Shown here in pieces: positions 16,086 to 24,066 of a stretch of DNA of 53,609 bases. Source of the DNA: Thermoanaerobaculales bacterium (lineage in GTDB: Bacteria > Acidobacteriota > Thermoanaerobaculia > Thermoanaerobaculales > Sulfomarinibacteraceae); assembly GCA_021107705.1 (NCBI GenBank), contig JAIOSJ010000317.1:1-53609 (forward strand). The letters run 5' to 3'. A model generated the notes under the pieces. That model saw only the letters and a list, made by a program, of their open reading frames with translations, was not told where the DNA came from and did no database searches. Made by a program: the position numbers and the translations under genes. The number at the start of each line of letters is the position of its first letter. Positions within the stretch are counted from its first letter, which is position 1.

Positions 16086-18287
16086 TCAGGTGCGACTCCG
16101 CCCGATGCGACGCTCCACCCCGATCATTCCCTTCAAGGTGTCGAGATGATCCATGATCCGTTTGAGATGATCCGCGTCCTTGACGACCACGGTCACGGAG
16201 GCACAACCGGTCTCCCTCTCGGTATCCGTCCGAAGCTGGCAGGAAACGATATCCGACCCTTCAGCGGTAACCGTATGAGAAATCGAAGTGAGCATTCCGG
16301 AGCTGTCACGGAAGACCATGTCGAGTTCAACGTGAGAACGCGCCCTGTCCCCGCTCCCCACCGAGGCGGCCCAGCAGACCTCGATCTCCCTTTCCGGGTG
16401 ATAGAGCAGGTTCTTCACGTTCGGACACGATCGTGCATGGACGGCGACACCCTTCCCTCGGGTGACGTACCCGACGATGTCCTCACCCCGAACGGGAGTA
16501 CAACACTGGGCAACATAGACCAGAAAACCGGAGTCGCCGGTTACCTCGAGGGCGCCACTAATGCTCTCGCCGGCCCCGCTCGAAGCAACCCGGCCTTTAT
16601 CGGGAGGTTGGAGTTCATCCTCCGTCGGCTCTTCCCCGGGAACAATCTGAAGGGCGATCACCTGGGCCGAAAGGCGACCAAAACCCAGGGCGGCGAAGAG
16701 ATCCTCTTCGCGCGACAATCCATGGCCGGTGAGGGCGGCTTTCATTTCATCAGAGCCCAACACCCGTTTCAGTCCGGCACCCTGCCTCCGCACTTCCTTC
16801 TCCAGCAACTTTCGGCCGATTTCGACGGCGCGAACCTTTTCTTCTCGTTTGAGAAAGGACCTGATTTTCGACCGCGCCTTGTTGGTCCCCACCAGGCTCA
16901 GCCAATCGTGGTGAGGAGATTGTTGATTTGAGGTAGAGATATCGACGATGTCGCCATTCTTCAAGGGGGTCTTCAGTGGAACCCAACGACCATTCACCCG
17001 CCCACCGACACAGTGGTGTCCAACCTCGGTGTGGATGCGGTAAGCGAAGTCCAAGATCGTTGCCTCCCGGGGAAAAGACAGGACGTCACCCTTCGGCGTA
17101 AAGGCATAGACCTCGTCAGGATAGAGGTCAACCTTGAGAGAATCCAGGAACTCCCTCGGAGAACTCCCGCGGGAATTGTCGAGCAGGCTCCTCAGCCAGG
17201 AAATCCGCGAATCATCACTCGACGATTCGGAACCGTTTTCCTTGTAACTCCAATGCGCCGCGATGCCGAACTCCGCTATCTTGTGCATATCCATGGTGCG
17301 GATCTGAATCTCGAAAGGATGCGCCTCGGGACCGAGCACCGTGGTGTGCAGGCTCTGGTATGCGTTCGGTTTCGGAATTGCTATGTAATCTTTGATGCGG
17401 CCGGGCACCGGCGACCACTGTTGGTGGATCAACCCGAGAGCCGCGTAACACTCGGCAACCGAATCGACGATGATACGGAAGGCCAGAAAGTCAAACACGT
17501 TTGAAACGTCAATCCCCTGCGCCTTGAGTTTTCGATAGATGGAATAGTGGTGTTTGATCCTGCCCCGGATCTCCCCACTCAGCCCTTGTTCCTGGAGCAG
17601 AAAGGAAATCTCCTCCTGGAGTTTTGAGTACCAGCGCTCGGCCGCCGCGGCCCGTTCTTCAATCTCCGACTCGATCCGCTCGGCAGCTCGGGGATGAAGA
17701 TACTTGAAGCACAAATCCTCCAGCTCTCCCTTGATGCTTCCGATTCCAAGACGATTGGCGATCGGGGCGTAGATCTCCAACGTCTCCCGCGCGATGGCGA
17801 CCTGGCGTTCGGGCCTGAGGAAGCCCAGCGTACGCATGTTGTGGAGCCGGTCGGCCAACTTGACCAAGATGACCCGAACGTCATCAATGGAGGCAAAGAG
17901 CAATCGGCGAAAATTCTCGGCCTCGGTCTCTTCGCGCGTTGTATAGGAACTCTCATAGCTCGAGATCTTCGTAAGAGCAACCACCAACCGCGTCACATCA
18001 GAACCGAACTCGTCCTTCATCTCCTCTTCGGTGGCATCTGTGTCTTCGAGAATGTCATGGAGAAGTCCGGCTGCGATAGCAACCTCATCCAGCTCCATCT
18101 GCGCGAGGATCCAGGCCACGGTAAGGGGATGCACCAGGTAGGCCTCGCCCGATAAGCGAACCTGACCCTGATGCCTGGTGGCGGCAAAGACATAGGCGTG
18201 GCGGAGAAGATCCTCATCCATCTCCGGGCGATATTGCTCCACCCTGCTGACGATATCTTCAATACGAACCTTCGCTTCCGGACCCAT
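16086..18287 (-). CDS. Bifunctional (p)ppGpp synthetase/hydrolase (RSH)
   Basis: This 733-residue RelA/SpoT homologue synthesises and degrades the alarmone (p)ppGpp. Domains: HD hydrolase (residues ~25-180) with its metal ligands present (ATRHQG, HPLTVAWIL, LLHDILEDT); synthetase (~230-345) with GRIKDYIAIPKPNAYQSLHT and EIQIRTMDMHKIAEFGIAAHW; TGS (~385-445, VYAFTPKGDVLSFP); zinc-finger-like region with AQCCTPVRGEDIVGYVTRG; and a C-terminal ACT domain (~650-725). The RxKD charge motif (RIKD) in the synthetase is the form found in bifunctional Rel/SpoT enzymes rather than synthetase-only RelA, and the hydrolase site looks intact. Start is ATG at 18287. It is monocistronic or with rpmB downstream (118-base gap). 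Confidence 0.95.
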   Translation of the reverse strand: MGPEAKVRIEDIVSRVEQYRPEMDEDLLRHAYVFAATRHQGQVRLSGEAYLVHPLTVAWILAQMELDEVAIAAGLLHDILEDTDATEEEMKDEFGSDVTRLVVALTKISSYESSYTTREETEAENFRRLLFASIDDVRVILVKLADRLHNMRTLGFLRPERQVAIARETLEIYAPIANRLGIGSIKGELEDLCFKYLHPRAAERIESEIEERAAAAERWYSKLQEEISFLLQEQGLSGEIRGRIKHHYSIYRKLKAQGIDVSNVFDFLAFRIIVDSVAECYAALGLIHQQWSPVPGRIKDYIAIPKPNAYQSLHTTVLGPEAHPFEIQIRTMDMHKIAEFGIAAHWSYKENGSESSSDDSRISWLRSLLDNSRGSSPREFLDSLKVDLYPDEVYAFTPKGDVLSFPREATILDFAYRIHTEVGHHCVGGRVNGRWVPLKTPLKNGDIVDISTSNQQSPHHDWLSLVGTNKARSKIRSFLKREEKVRAVEIGRKLLEKEVRRQGAGLKRVLGSDEMKAALTGHGLSREEDLFAALGFGRLSAQVIALQIVPGEEPTEDELQPPDKGRVASSGAGESISGALEVTGDSGFLVYVAQCCTPVRGEDIVGYVTRGKGVAVHARSCPNVKNLLYHPEREIEVCWAASVGSGDRARSHVELDMVFRDSSGMLTSISHTVTAEGSDIVSCQLRTDTERETGCASVTVVVKDADHLKRIMDHLDTLKGMIGVERRIGRSRT

Positions 18288-18372
18288 CTAACTATTGTAT
18301 TCGCCAGGTCAAGGGGGAGAAAGGCGTCCGCAGGGAGAGACAAAGAAGGACCCGGTCAGGAGTGACGCACAC

Positions 18373-18400
18373 AAAAACGCCCCGGACGAAGCCCGGGGCG
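18373..18400 (-). terminator. Rho-independent terminator after secF
   Basis: An 8-pair GC stem (CGCCCCGG at 18378-18385 with CCGGGGCG at 18393-18400) and a 7-base loop are followed on the minus strand by five T. It lies 24 bases beyond the secF stop and ends the tgt-yajC-secD-secF transcript before the RSH gene. Confidence 0.85.
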
Positions 18401-18423
18401 CAGCGATAACACTCGAATTCTGA

Positions 18424-19608
18424 TCAGCGGCGGCGTTTCCGACGACGCCTCGCCACGATCATCTTGTTGATCGCCAAGGCAACAGGCGAAGCAACAAAGA
18501 TCGACGAGTAGGTTCCGACGATAATGCCGATCAGCAAGACAAAGGCAAAGGTGTTGATCACGTCCCCACCGAAGAGATAGAGGGACAACACCACCATCAG
18601 CGTGGTGCCCGAGGTGATGAAGGTTCGGGACAACGTCTGGTTGATCGAGCCGTCCATCAGTTTTTCCAAATCCTCACCCCGGCGCAGGCGGAGGTTCTCC
18701 CGAACCCGGTCGAAAACCACTACGGTGTCATTCACCGAATATCCCACAAGGGTCAACAGAGCGGCGATCGTCGGCAGATTGATCTCTCGATGAGACAGGG
18801 CGAGAGCCGCCAAGGTGATCAAGACGTCATGAAACAAGGCTGCGACCGCCCCGATGCCATAAGGCAACTGGAAGCGAAGCCAGATGTAAGCCAACATACC
18901 GATGAGCGAGAAAAGGATGGCCAGTTTGGCCTTGCTCTGCAAATCGGCGCCCACCGTCGGCCCAACGCTCTCCGCACCGAGAAGGGCAAAATCGCCAACC
19001 CCGGAGATCTCCTTGATGAGATTCACGGTCTGCGGGTTCAGTCCCTCGACATCGTCGACTTCGTCAAGCGTCATGAACATGCCCTGCTTCTTGCGGTACT
19101 CCAGCACCAAACCGGCCTGAGTCCGGTAATACTCCGACAGACTCTCGAGGTCGCCGAGCACACCCTCGGGATCAGCCTCCGCCAACCGAGCCGTGAGTTC
19201 GGCCGAGCCCTGGGTATTCAAGTCGAAACGCCCCTCGAGACCCTGGTCATACTCTGTGTGAAGGCCGTCGAGGATGGGTTTGGTGAAATCACCCTCAAGA
19301 CCGCCGGGGTTCTCCAACCGAATCAGAACCTCATGCTTTTCGACCTCGTCGAAGCTCTGAATCTCCGGCGTTCCACCACTGATTTCGGACACCGCCCTGC
19401 GAAGACGATCCAGATCGGGCGCCTCGCGAAACTTCACCGTAACCTGGGTGCCGCCGACAAAGTCGATGCCCAGGTTGAGGCCAGGGCCAAAGAACATATA
19501 TGCCAAACCTGCCAGGATGATCAGGCCCGAAAAACTGAGGGCGATCTTCCTGTAGGAAAGGAACGGGATGTGAGTCTCTCCAATAATACGCATAATTTCC
19601 TCGCTCAC
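18424..19608 (-). CDS. secF: Protein translocase subunit SecF
   Basis: A 394-residue RND-fold membrane protein that, with SecD, uses the proton gradient to help release exported proteins from the Sec channel. TM1 (KIALSFSGLIILAGLAYMFF) is followed by the GLNLGIDFVGGTQV motif, a large periplasmic domain longer than usual (with a DLNTQGSAELTARLAE insertion), then the SecF signature block (VGPTVGADLQSKA) and the remaining helices with GYSVNDTVVVFDRVREN. The C-terminus is Arg/Lys rich. Its start overlaps the secD stop by 4 bases. The ~390-residue length exceeds the ~310 of E. coli SecF because of the enlarged periplasmic region. Confidence 0.95.
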   Translation of the reverse strand: MSEEIMRIIGETHIPFLSYRKIALSFSGLIILAGLAYMFFGPGLNLGIDFVGGTQVTVKFREAPDLDRLRRAVSEISGGTPEIQSFDEVEKHEVLIRLENPGGLEGDFTKPILDGLHTEYDQGLEGRFDLNTQGSAELTARLAEADPEGVLGDLESLSEYYRTQAGLVLEYRKKQGMFMTLDEVDDVEGLNPQTVNLIKEISGVGDFALLGAESVGPTVGADLQSKAKLAILFSLIGMLAYIWLRFQLPYGIGAVAALFHDVLITLAALALSHREINLPTIAALLTLVGYSVNDTVVVFDRVRENLRLRRGEDLEKLMDGSINQTLSRTFITSGTTLMVVLSLYLFGGDVINTFAFVLLIGIIVGTYSSIFVASPVALAINKMIVARRRRKRRR

Positions 19609-20900
19609 ACACTCAGGGTCTGCACGCGGTCCTGGCCCCGCATTATCACCATGTACATCGTTCGCGATACGAACACTGCGGTGAACATACTGGCCAGAAT
19701 GCCGATCGAAAGAGTCACGGCAAAGCCCTTGACCGGGCCGGTGCCGAACTGGAAGAGAAAGAGAGCCGCAATCAGGGTCGTCAGATTGGCGTCAAGGATA
19801 GTCCCGAACGCACGCCCGAATCCTGTGTCAATGGCCGCCCGCACGGTCTTACCGACGCGCAGCTCCTCACGAATGCGTTCAAAGACCAGCACGTTGGCGT
19901 CAACCGCCATGCCGATCGTCAGAATCACACCGGCAATGCCCGGGAGGGTCAGGGTGGCGCCGAAATAGGCCATGGCGCCCATGAGAATCAGCAGATTGAG
20001 CGCCAGGGCCACCACGGCGTTGATGCCGCTCGCGCGGTAATAAAAGACCATGAAAAGCATGACGAGCGCCATTCCGGCAATTGCCGCCCTGACGCCTCGC
20101 ACCACGGAATCGTGTCCAAGGGAAGGCCCGACGGTCCGCTCCTCAAGATAGATCAAGGAGGCCGGAAGAGCACCGGCCCGCAAGATCAAGGACAGATCCT
20201 CAGCCTCGTCGATTGTGTAATTGCCCTCGATCACTCCCGAGTCGGTGATGCGGGCTCGAATGACCGGCGCCGACATGACCCTTCCGTCCAGAATGATGGC
20301 CATCGGCGTCCCGATGTGACTCTCGGTGAAGGCGCCGAACTTGTCGGCCGCCGCCGGAATGAGGTCGAAGCGTACGTTCGCCTGCCCGTACTCATCCTGG
20401 CTGCGACGTGCCGTCCGCAGTTCCCGACCGGTCACAACCGCCACCTTCTTCACGAGGTAGTAATCGCGGCCGATGACCTGGCCCTCAGCGCCCCTGCGAT
20501 CACCCGGAAGCACCTCGGCGCCGGCCGGGGCAGAACCCCCAACCGCCTGCAGAAGACCGGTCCGGTCCGGCGCCGGACCACCCAGAACTTCTTTGAACTC
20601 GAGGAAGGCGGTCTTGGAGATAATATCCTTCACCCGCTCAGGATCATCGACGCCGGGCAGCTGGACCAGGATGCGGTCACCTTCAATGCCTTGGCGAGAG
20701 ATCCTCGGCTCGGCAACACCGAATTGATCGACTCGATTGTTGATTGTTTCCAACCCCTTCCGAACCGCTTGGTCCCGAATGAGCTTTTCGGTATTGGGCT
20801 TGAAGGCGAAGGTCCAGGCGTCCGCCCCACGCCGCAGGTCATACTCACCAAAATAATCGTAGGCGACCTCTTCCAGAAGGACTCGGTCGGTATCGACCAA
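19605..20900 (-). CDS. secD: Protein translocase subunit SecD, main part (frameshifted gene)
   Basis: This frame encodes most of SecD: the periplasmic P1 domain (RKGLETINNRVDQFGVAEPRI, GDRILVQLPGVDDPERVKDII), the head region (GTPMAIILDGRVMSAPVIRA) and helices TM2-6, with VGPSLGHDSV and the DANVLVFERIREEL motif. The TTG at 20900 is only the first start codon in this frame. Sensible sequence extends further upstream in it (DPESLSIIVQ), continuing the N-terminal part encoded in another frame at 20918-21151. The join is near 20928-20938, where AAG ATC CGG must be read as AA GAT CCG. Reassembled length is ~515 residues, normal for SecD. Sequencing error is more likely than real loss. Confidence 0.9.
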   Translation of the reverse strand: MVDTDRVLLEEVAYDYFGEYDLRRGADAWTFAFKPNTEKLIRDQAVRKGLETINNRVDQFGVAEPRISRQGIEGDRILVQLPGVDDPERVKDIISKTAFLEFKEVLGGPAPDRTGLLQAVGGSAPAGAEVLPGDRRGAEGQVIGRDYYLVKKVAVVTGRELRTARRSQDEYGQANVRFDLIPAAADKFGAFTESHIGTPMAIILDGRVMSAPVIRARITDSGVIEGNYTIDEAEDLSLILRAGALPASLIYLEERTVGPSLGHDSVVRGVRAAIAGMALVMLFMVFYYRASGINAVVALALNLLILMGAMAYFGATLTLPGIAGVILTIGMAVDANVLVFERIREELRVGKTVRAAIDTGFGRAFGTILDANLTTLIAALFLFQFGTGPVKGFAVTLSIGILASMFTAVFVSRTMYMVIMRGQDRVQTLSV

Positions 20901-20917
20901 GACCTGAACGATGATGC

Positions 20918-21151
20918 TCAGGCTCTCCGGATCTTCAGGTCCTTTTCAACGGCGAGTGAATCCAACCGAAGGGCTGAGTCGTCAAGTTCAGCCTTGATCG
21001 CGTCGTCGGTCTGTACCTGAAGTACCAGATGGACGCCGCCACTTAGATCGAGACCGTAGTTGATTTTTTCGCCCGGGGGATACATCGACCACGCCGACAG
21101 GCCAACCACGACCACGATGAGCACGATTCTCCACAAAATTTTCTTTTCCAC
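20918..21151 (-). CDS. secD: SecD N-terminal part (TM1 and start of P1), frameshifted
   Basis: This frame holds the first SecD transmembrane helix (ILWRIVLIVVVVGLSAWSMY) and the conserved INYGLDLSGGVHLVLQV block, then runs to a stop after VEKDLKIRRA. The open frame extends to 21193, but GTG at 21151, with GGAGG five bases upstream, gives the expected short cytoplasmic tail VEKKILWR. SecD continues in the next frame (see 19605-20900). Gene order tgt-yajC-secD-secF supports the identity. Confidence 0.85.
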   Translation of the reverse strand: MEKKILWRIVLIVVVVGLSAWSMYPPGEKINYGLDLSGGVHLVLQVQTDDAIKAELDDSALRLDSLAVEKDLKIRRA

Positions 21152-21230
21152 TCTCGCCTCCGTTGGGAAACCACTCCAAGCGTTCCGGCCCATGGCCGAA
21201 CGCTAAACCTCTATCTTCCCGAAACGCGCC

Positions 21231-21524
21231 CTATGGCGCGCCTTCGCCATCGACCATTCCGGTCACAGCTCCTTTGCTGACCCTGATCTTGGTGTTCTCC
21301 GACACCTTGACCATCACCGTGTCGGTCTCGACGTTCGTCACCGTCCCGTGAATCCCGCCTGAGGTCACAACCCGGTCACCCTTCTTGAGGGCCGCCACCA
21401 TTGCATCTTTTTTCTTCTGTTGTTTCTTAGCCGGAAGAATGACGATGAAATAAAACACCGCCAGCACCATCAACAACGGCAACATCATGCCGAAAGGACT
21501 TCCCGCCGCAGCTTCTCCTCCCAT
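21231..21524 (-). CDS. yajC: Preprotein translocase accessory subunit YajC
   Basis: A ~97-residue small membrane protein of the SecDF-YajC complex. One transmembrane helix (PLLMVLAVFYFIVILPA) is followed by the conserved KKQQKKKDAMVAALKKGDRVVTSGGIHGTV signature, split here as KKGDRVVTSGGI and HGTVTNV. A GTG start at 21530 is possible, but ATG at 21524 lies five bases after GAGG and is the better choice. It lies between tgt and secD as in most bacteria. Confidence 0.93.
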   Translation of the reverse strand: MGGEAAAGSPFGMMLPLLMVLAVFYFIVILPAKKQQKKKDAMVAALKKGDRVVTSGGIHGTVTNVETDTVMVKVSENTKIRVSKGAVTGMVDGEGAP

Positions 21525-21548
21525 AATCACCTCACTCTTGAAAAATGC

Positions 21549-22691
21549 TCAAATCACTCCCCGCTGCAGAGAGATGAGCTTTCGGTCCCGAAACTCGCCG
21601 TAGCGGCCCGCAATGATAGCCTCCCGAGCCTCTCGCATCAAGGTCAAGAAAAAATGGAGATTGTGAACCGTCAACAGAACAACCGATGTGGCCTCCCTGG
21701 AGATGAAGAGATGGCGCAGCGCCGCACGGGAATATCGTCCACAGGTAGGACAGGAACAAGAAGCGTCCAAGGGTCCGTTATCCTCCGTCCAACGCGCATT
21801 CTTGATCACCAGATCACCCATCGACGTAAAGACCTTGCCGGTCCGGGCCGAACGGGTCGGAAGCACACAGTCGAAGAGATCGACCCCGCACCCAACAGCC
21901 TGCAGGAGATCTTCAGCATATCCGACGCCCATGAGATAGCGGGGACGATCCACCGGCAGCATTGGGGCTGAAAAGGCAACGGCTTTATGGAGGAGTTCCG
22001 ACGGTTCCCCGACCGCCAGCCCGCCGATCGCATATCCGTCGAACGGCCACGAAGCCAGTTCTTCGGTGCACCTGCGCCGGACTTCCTCTTTCAACCCACC
22101 CTGCTGAATGGCAAAGAGGCCTCCGGCCCAGCCCTCGTCCGCCTTCCGCATCGCCTCCGCCTCGTCCAGGGATCGCCGCGCCCAACGGACACTCCGATCG
22201 ACTGAGGGGTCGATCGCAGAATCATCGGCCGGATAGGGCAGACATTCGTCAAGGACCATGGCGACATCCACCCCGAAAGCTGCCTGAGCCTGAACTACCG
22301 ACTCGGGCGTGAGCCGGTGTTCGCTTCCGTCGATGTGGGATCTGAAAACCACACCTTCTTCGGTCAACCGCCGGCGAGCCGCCAGCGAAAAGACCTGATA
22401 GCCGCCGGAGTCGGTGAGAATCGGTCCGTCCCACGCCATGAGGTGATGCAACCCACCCATCTTTCGAAGCCGATCCACGCCAGGACGCAGCAAGAGATGG
22501 TAGGTGTTGGCCAGAACCATTTCCGGCGCCAGCCGTTCGAGTTCCCACGCCGCAACACCCTTCACCGTGCCGCAGGTGCCGACGGGCATGAAGGCCGGAG
22601 TCCTGACTTCGCCATGAGGCGTCCCTAACACAGCGGCTCGAGCAGCCGAGCCGGGATCGCGGTGGGAAACGGAGAAAGGGAGGAGAGACAT
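21549..22691 (-). CDS. tgt: Queuine tRNA-ribosyltransferase
   Basis: A 380-residue TIM-barrel enzyme that exchanges guanine-34 of tRNA(Asp, Asn, His, Tyr) for preQ1, leading to queuosine. Motifs seen: GTVKGVAAWEL, ILTDSGGYQVFSL with the proposed general-base Asp, AIGGLAVGEP substrate loop, DLFDCVLPTRSAR with the nucleophile Asp, and the zinc site CSCPTC followed by the His of TVHNLHFF. Length is canonical for the bacterial enzyme. It is the first gene of the yajC-secD-secF operon and lies 18 bases before the yajC open frame. Confidence 0.96.
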   Translation of the reverse strand: MSLLPFSVSHRDPGSAARAAVLGTPHGEVRTPAFMPVGTCGTVKGVAAWELERLAPEMVLANTYHLLLRPGVDRLRKMGGLHHLMAWDGPILTDSGGYQVFSLAARRRLTEEGVVFRSHIDGSEHRLTPESVVQAQAAFGVDVAMVLDECLPYPADDSAIDPSVDRSVRWARRSLDEAEAMRKADEGWAGGLFAIQQGGLKEEVRRRCTEELASWPFDGYAIGGLAVGEPSELLHKAVAFSAPMLPVDRPRYLMGVGYAEDLLQAVGCGVDLFDCVLPTRSARTGKVFTSMGDLVIKNARWTEDNGPLDASCSCPTCGRYSRAALRHLFISREATSVVLLTVHNLHFFLTLMREAREAIIAGRYGEFRDRKLISLQRGVI

Positions 22692-22808
22692 GGATCAGAA
22701 GCCTACGCTTCGACTGCTTCGAAAAGGCGAAATAGATTCTCTGCGAAAAACCGGAACTCGAAACTCAAAACTGCAGGCCGGGAAAGACATTCGAGAACAC
22801 CGGCTTTC

Positions 22809-23525
22809 TTACTCGGGAACATCAATCCTCTCGATCCGAATATCATCATCCAATTCGAGTTCGAAGACCGAGGTGTCAAGGTCCACATCGATCTCCATGG
22901 ATCGGAACTCGTACCGGGTGGTGTCTCCGTCCGCTTCGATGTACTCCACAGCCACAGGTAGAAACAGCTCTCGGTCAACCTCCAGACGCAAGGTCTCCAA
23001 CCTCCGCCGCAGCGTACGATGAATCGGGGTCAAGGTGAGCCTATAAGGTTCTCCCCCCCCTTGATCCGACAAGGTCATGCGGAATTGCGCCTGCAATTCG
23101 TCAAGCGGCTGCGTGCCTGCCAAAACACGAACGAAACGACGGTGTTTTCGCGGGATCTTGACCTGTTGGGCCACCCCTTCCTCGGGATGCAAAGTCGTGA
23201 GGATGTCGCCAGCGAAAACCACAACCATCGGGGTCGGTTCCCGATAATCCCACCGAACCTGGTCGGGAGTCATAAAGAGGAACTCACCGTTCGAAATCAC
23301 AGTGTCGAGAAGGAGGCTTGAGGTCTTCTCCAACGTAAAATCGGCCCGAAGAGTCTGGAGGGCCCTTTGGCGTTGAACAACGAGATCGACCAAGGCCCGA
23401 ACCTTGGCACCCCCTCTCAGACTTTCCAGAGCCTCCGGAGTCACTGGGTCAGCCCAAAGATTCGGCCCGGAACACCATGTAAATACGAGAGTTAACGTGA
23501 CAGAAAGGAGAAAATATCGACGCAC
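22809..23525 (-). CDS. LolA-like outer-membrane lipoprotein carrier
   Basis: A 238-residue periplasmic protein with a signal peptide (MRRYFLLSVTLTLVFTWCSG) and the LolA fold. Visible marks: a long N-terminal helix with LQTLRADFTLEKTSS, the strand pair GEFLFMTPDQVRWDYREPTPMVVVFAG (residues quoted in two runs), a later LPVAVEYIEADGDTTRYEF, and a C-terminal FELELDDDI. It would bind lipoproteins at the inner membrane and carry them to the outer membrane, or act in another LolA-family role; no LolB or LolCDE genes are present. Divergent from the DUF3467 gene, with about 148 bases between. Confidence 0.82.
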   Translation of the reverse strand: MRRYFLLSVTLTLVFTWCSGPNLWADPVTPEALESLRGGAKVRALVDLVVQRQRALQTLRADFTLEKTSSLLLDTVISNGEFLFMTPDQVRWDYREPTPMVVVFAGDILTTLHPEEGVAQQVKIPRKHRRFVRVLAGTQPLDELQAQFRMTLSDQGGGEPYRLTLTPIHRTLRRRLETLRLEVDRELFLPVAVEYIEADGDTTRYEFRSMEIDVDLDTSVFELELDDDIRIERIDVPE

Positions 23526-23673
23526 GGGGGGTACTCTACCACAGCATCCTTCCGTGCTCGCTGATCCGCTCCGTCACCAACTCTCGGGGGAAGGCCTCGA
23601 ACACCGGCCATCTCCTTCCCGGGCCTTTCTCCTCATAATACTGTTGCGGGTTACAATTGCGGTGGAGGCCACC

Positions 23674-23982
23674 ATGAGTGAAAAGCCCAAACCCCCCAAT
23701 CAACCCCATCTGACCATCGAACCAACGGTCTCAATGGGCCAGTACACCAACTTCGTGAGCATCGCCCACAACTACACAGAGGTTCTGTTCGATTTCGGCA
23801 GAACTCTCCCGGGTCGTAAGGACATTCCCGTTGTGTCTCGACTGATCATGACCCCTTTTCACGCCAAACAACTGCTCAAGGCCCTGAAGCACAATATCGA
23901 ACTCTACGAACGAAAATTCGGGAAACTGACCGACCCTCCCCCGGATGTAGGATCCTTTGCGGGAGACGCGAACGCCAACTGA
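23674..23982 (+). CDS. DUF3467 family protein
   Basis: A 102-residue protein matching DUF3467: IEPTVSMGQYTNFVSIAHNY, then EVLFDFGRTLPG, and a C-terminal helix RLIMTPFHAKQLLKALKHNIELYE. The fold is uncharacterised; the family has no known enzyme motif. The open frame begins at 23404, but that part overlaps lolA on the other strand and looks non-coding. ATG at 23674, with GGAGG (23664-23668) five bases upstream, is the start. The only plus-strand gene between 1.3 and 38.9 kb, facing the HtrA gene. Confidence 0.87.
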   Translation: MSEKPKPPNQPHLTIEPTVSMGQYTNFVSIAHNYTEVLFDFGRTLPGRKDIPVVSRLIMTPFHAKQLLKALKHNIELYERKFGKLTDPPPDVGSFAGDANAN

Positions 23983-24028
23983 TGAAGCGGCAGACCCCGA
24001 AAGGCCCGCCCCTCCACTGTTTTGCCGG

Positions 24029-24056
24029 CCCGCACTTCTTACCGGCTGTCTACCGG
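24029..24056 (-). repeat. Partial end of the 179-bp repeat family
   Basis: GCCCGCACTTCTTACCGGC and the adjoining TGTCTACC closely match the reverse complement of the right end of the full copy at 25636-25814 (GCCCGCGTTTCTCACCAGC then TGTCTGCT). About 28 bases are recognisable. It sits between the convergent DUF3467 and HtrA genes. Confidence 0.5.
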
Positions 24057-24066
24057 AGCCAGCTGG

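Noticed and set aside
20900-20950. Programmed frameshift in secD
   Set aside because: No slippery heptamer or stimulatory pseudoknot seen; secD is not known to use frameshifting.
23404-23673. N-terminal extension of the DUF3467 protein
   Set aside because: It overlaps lolA on the other strand and lacks family similarity; the ATG at 23674 has a good ribosome site.
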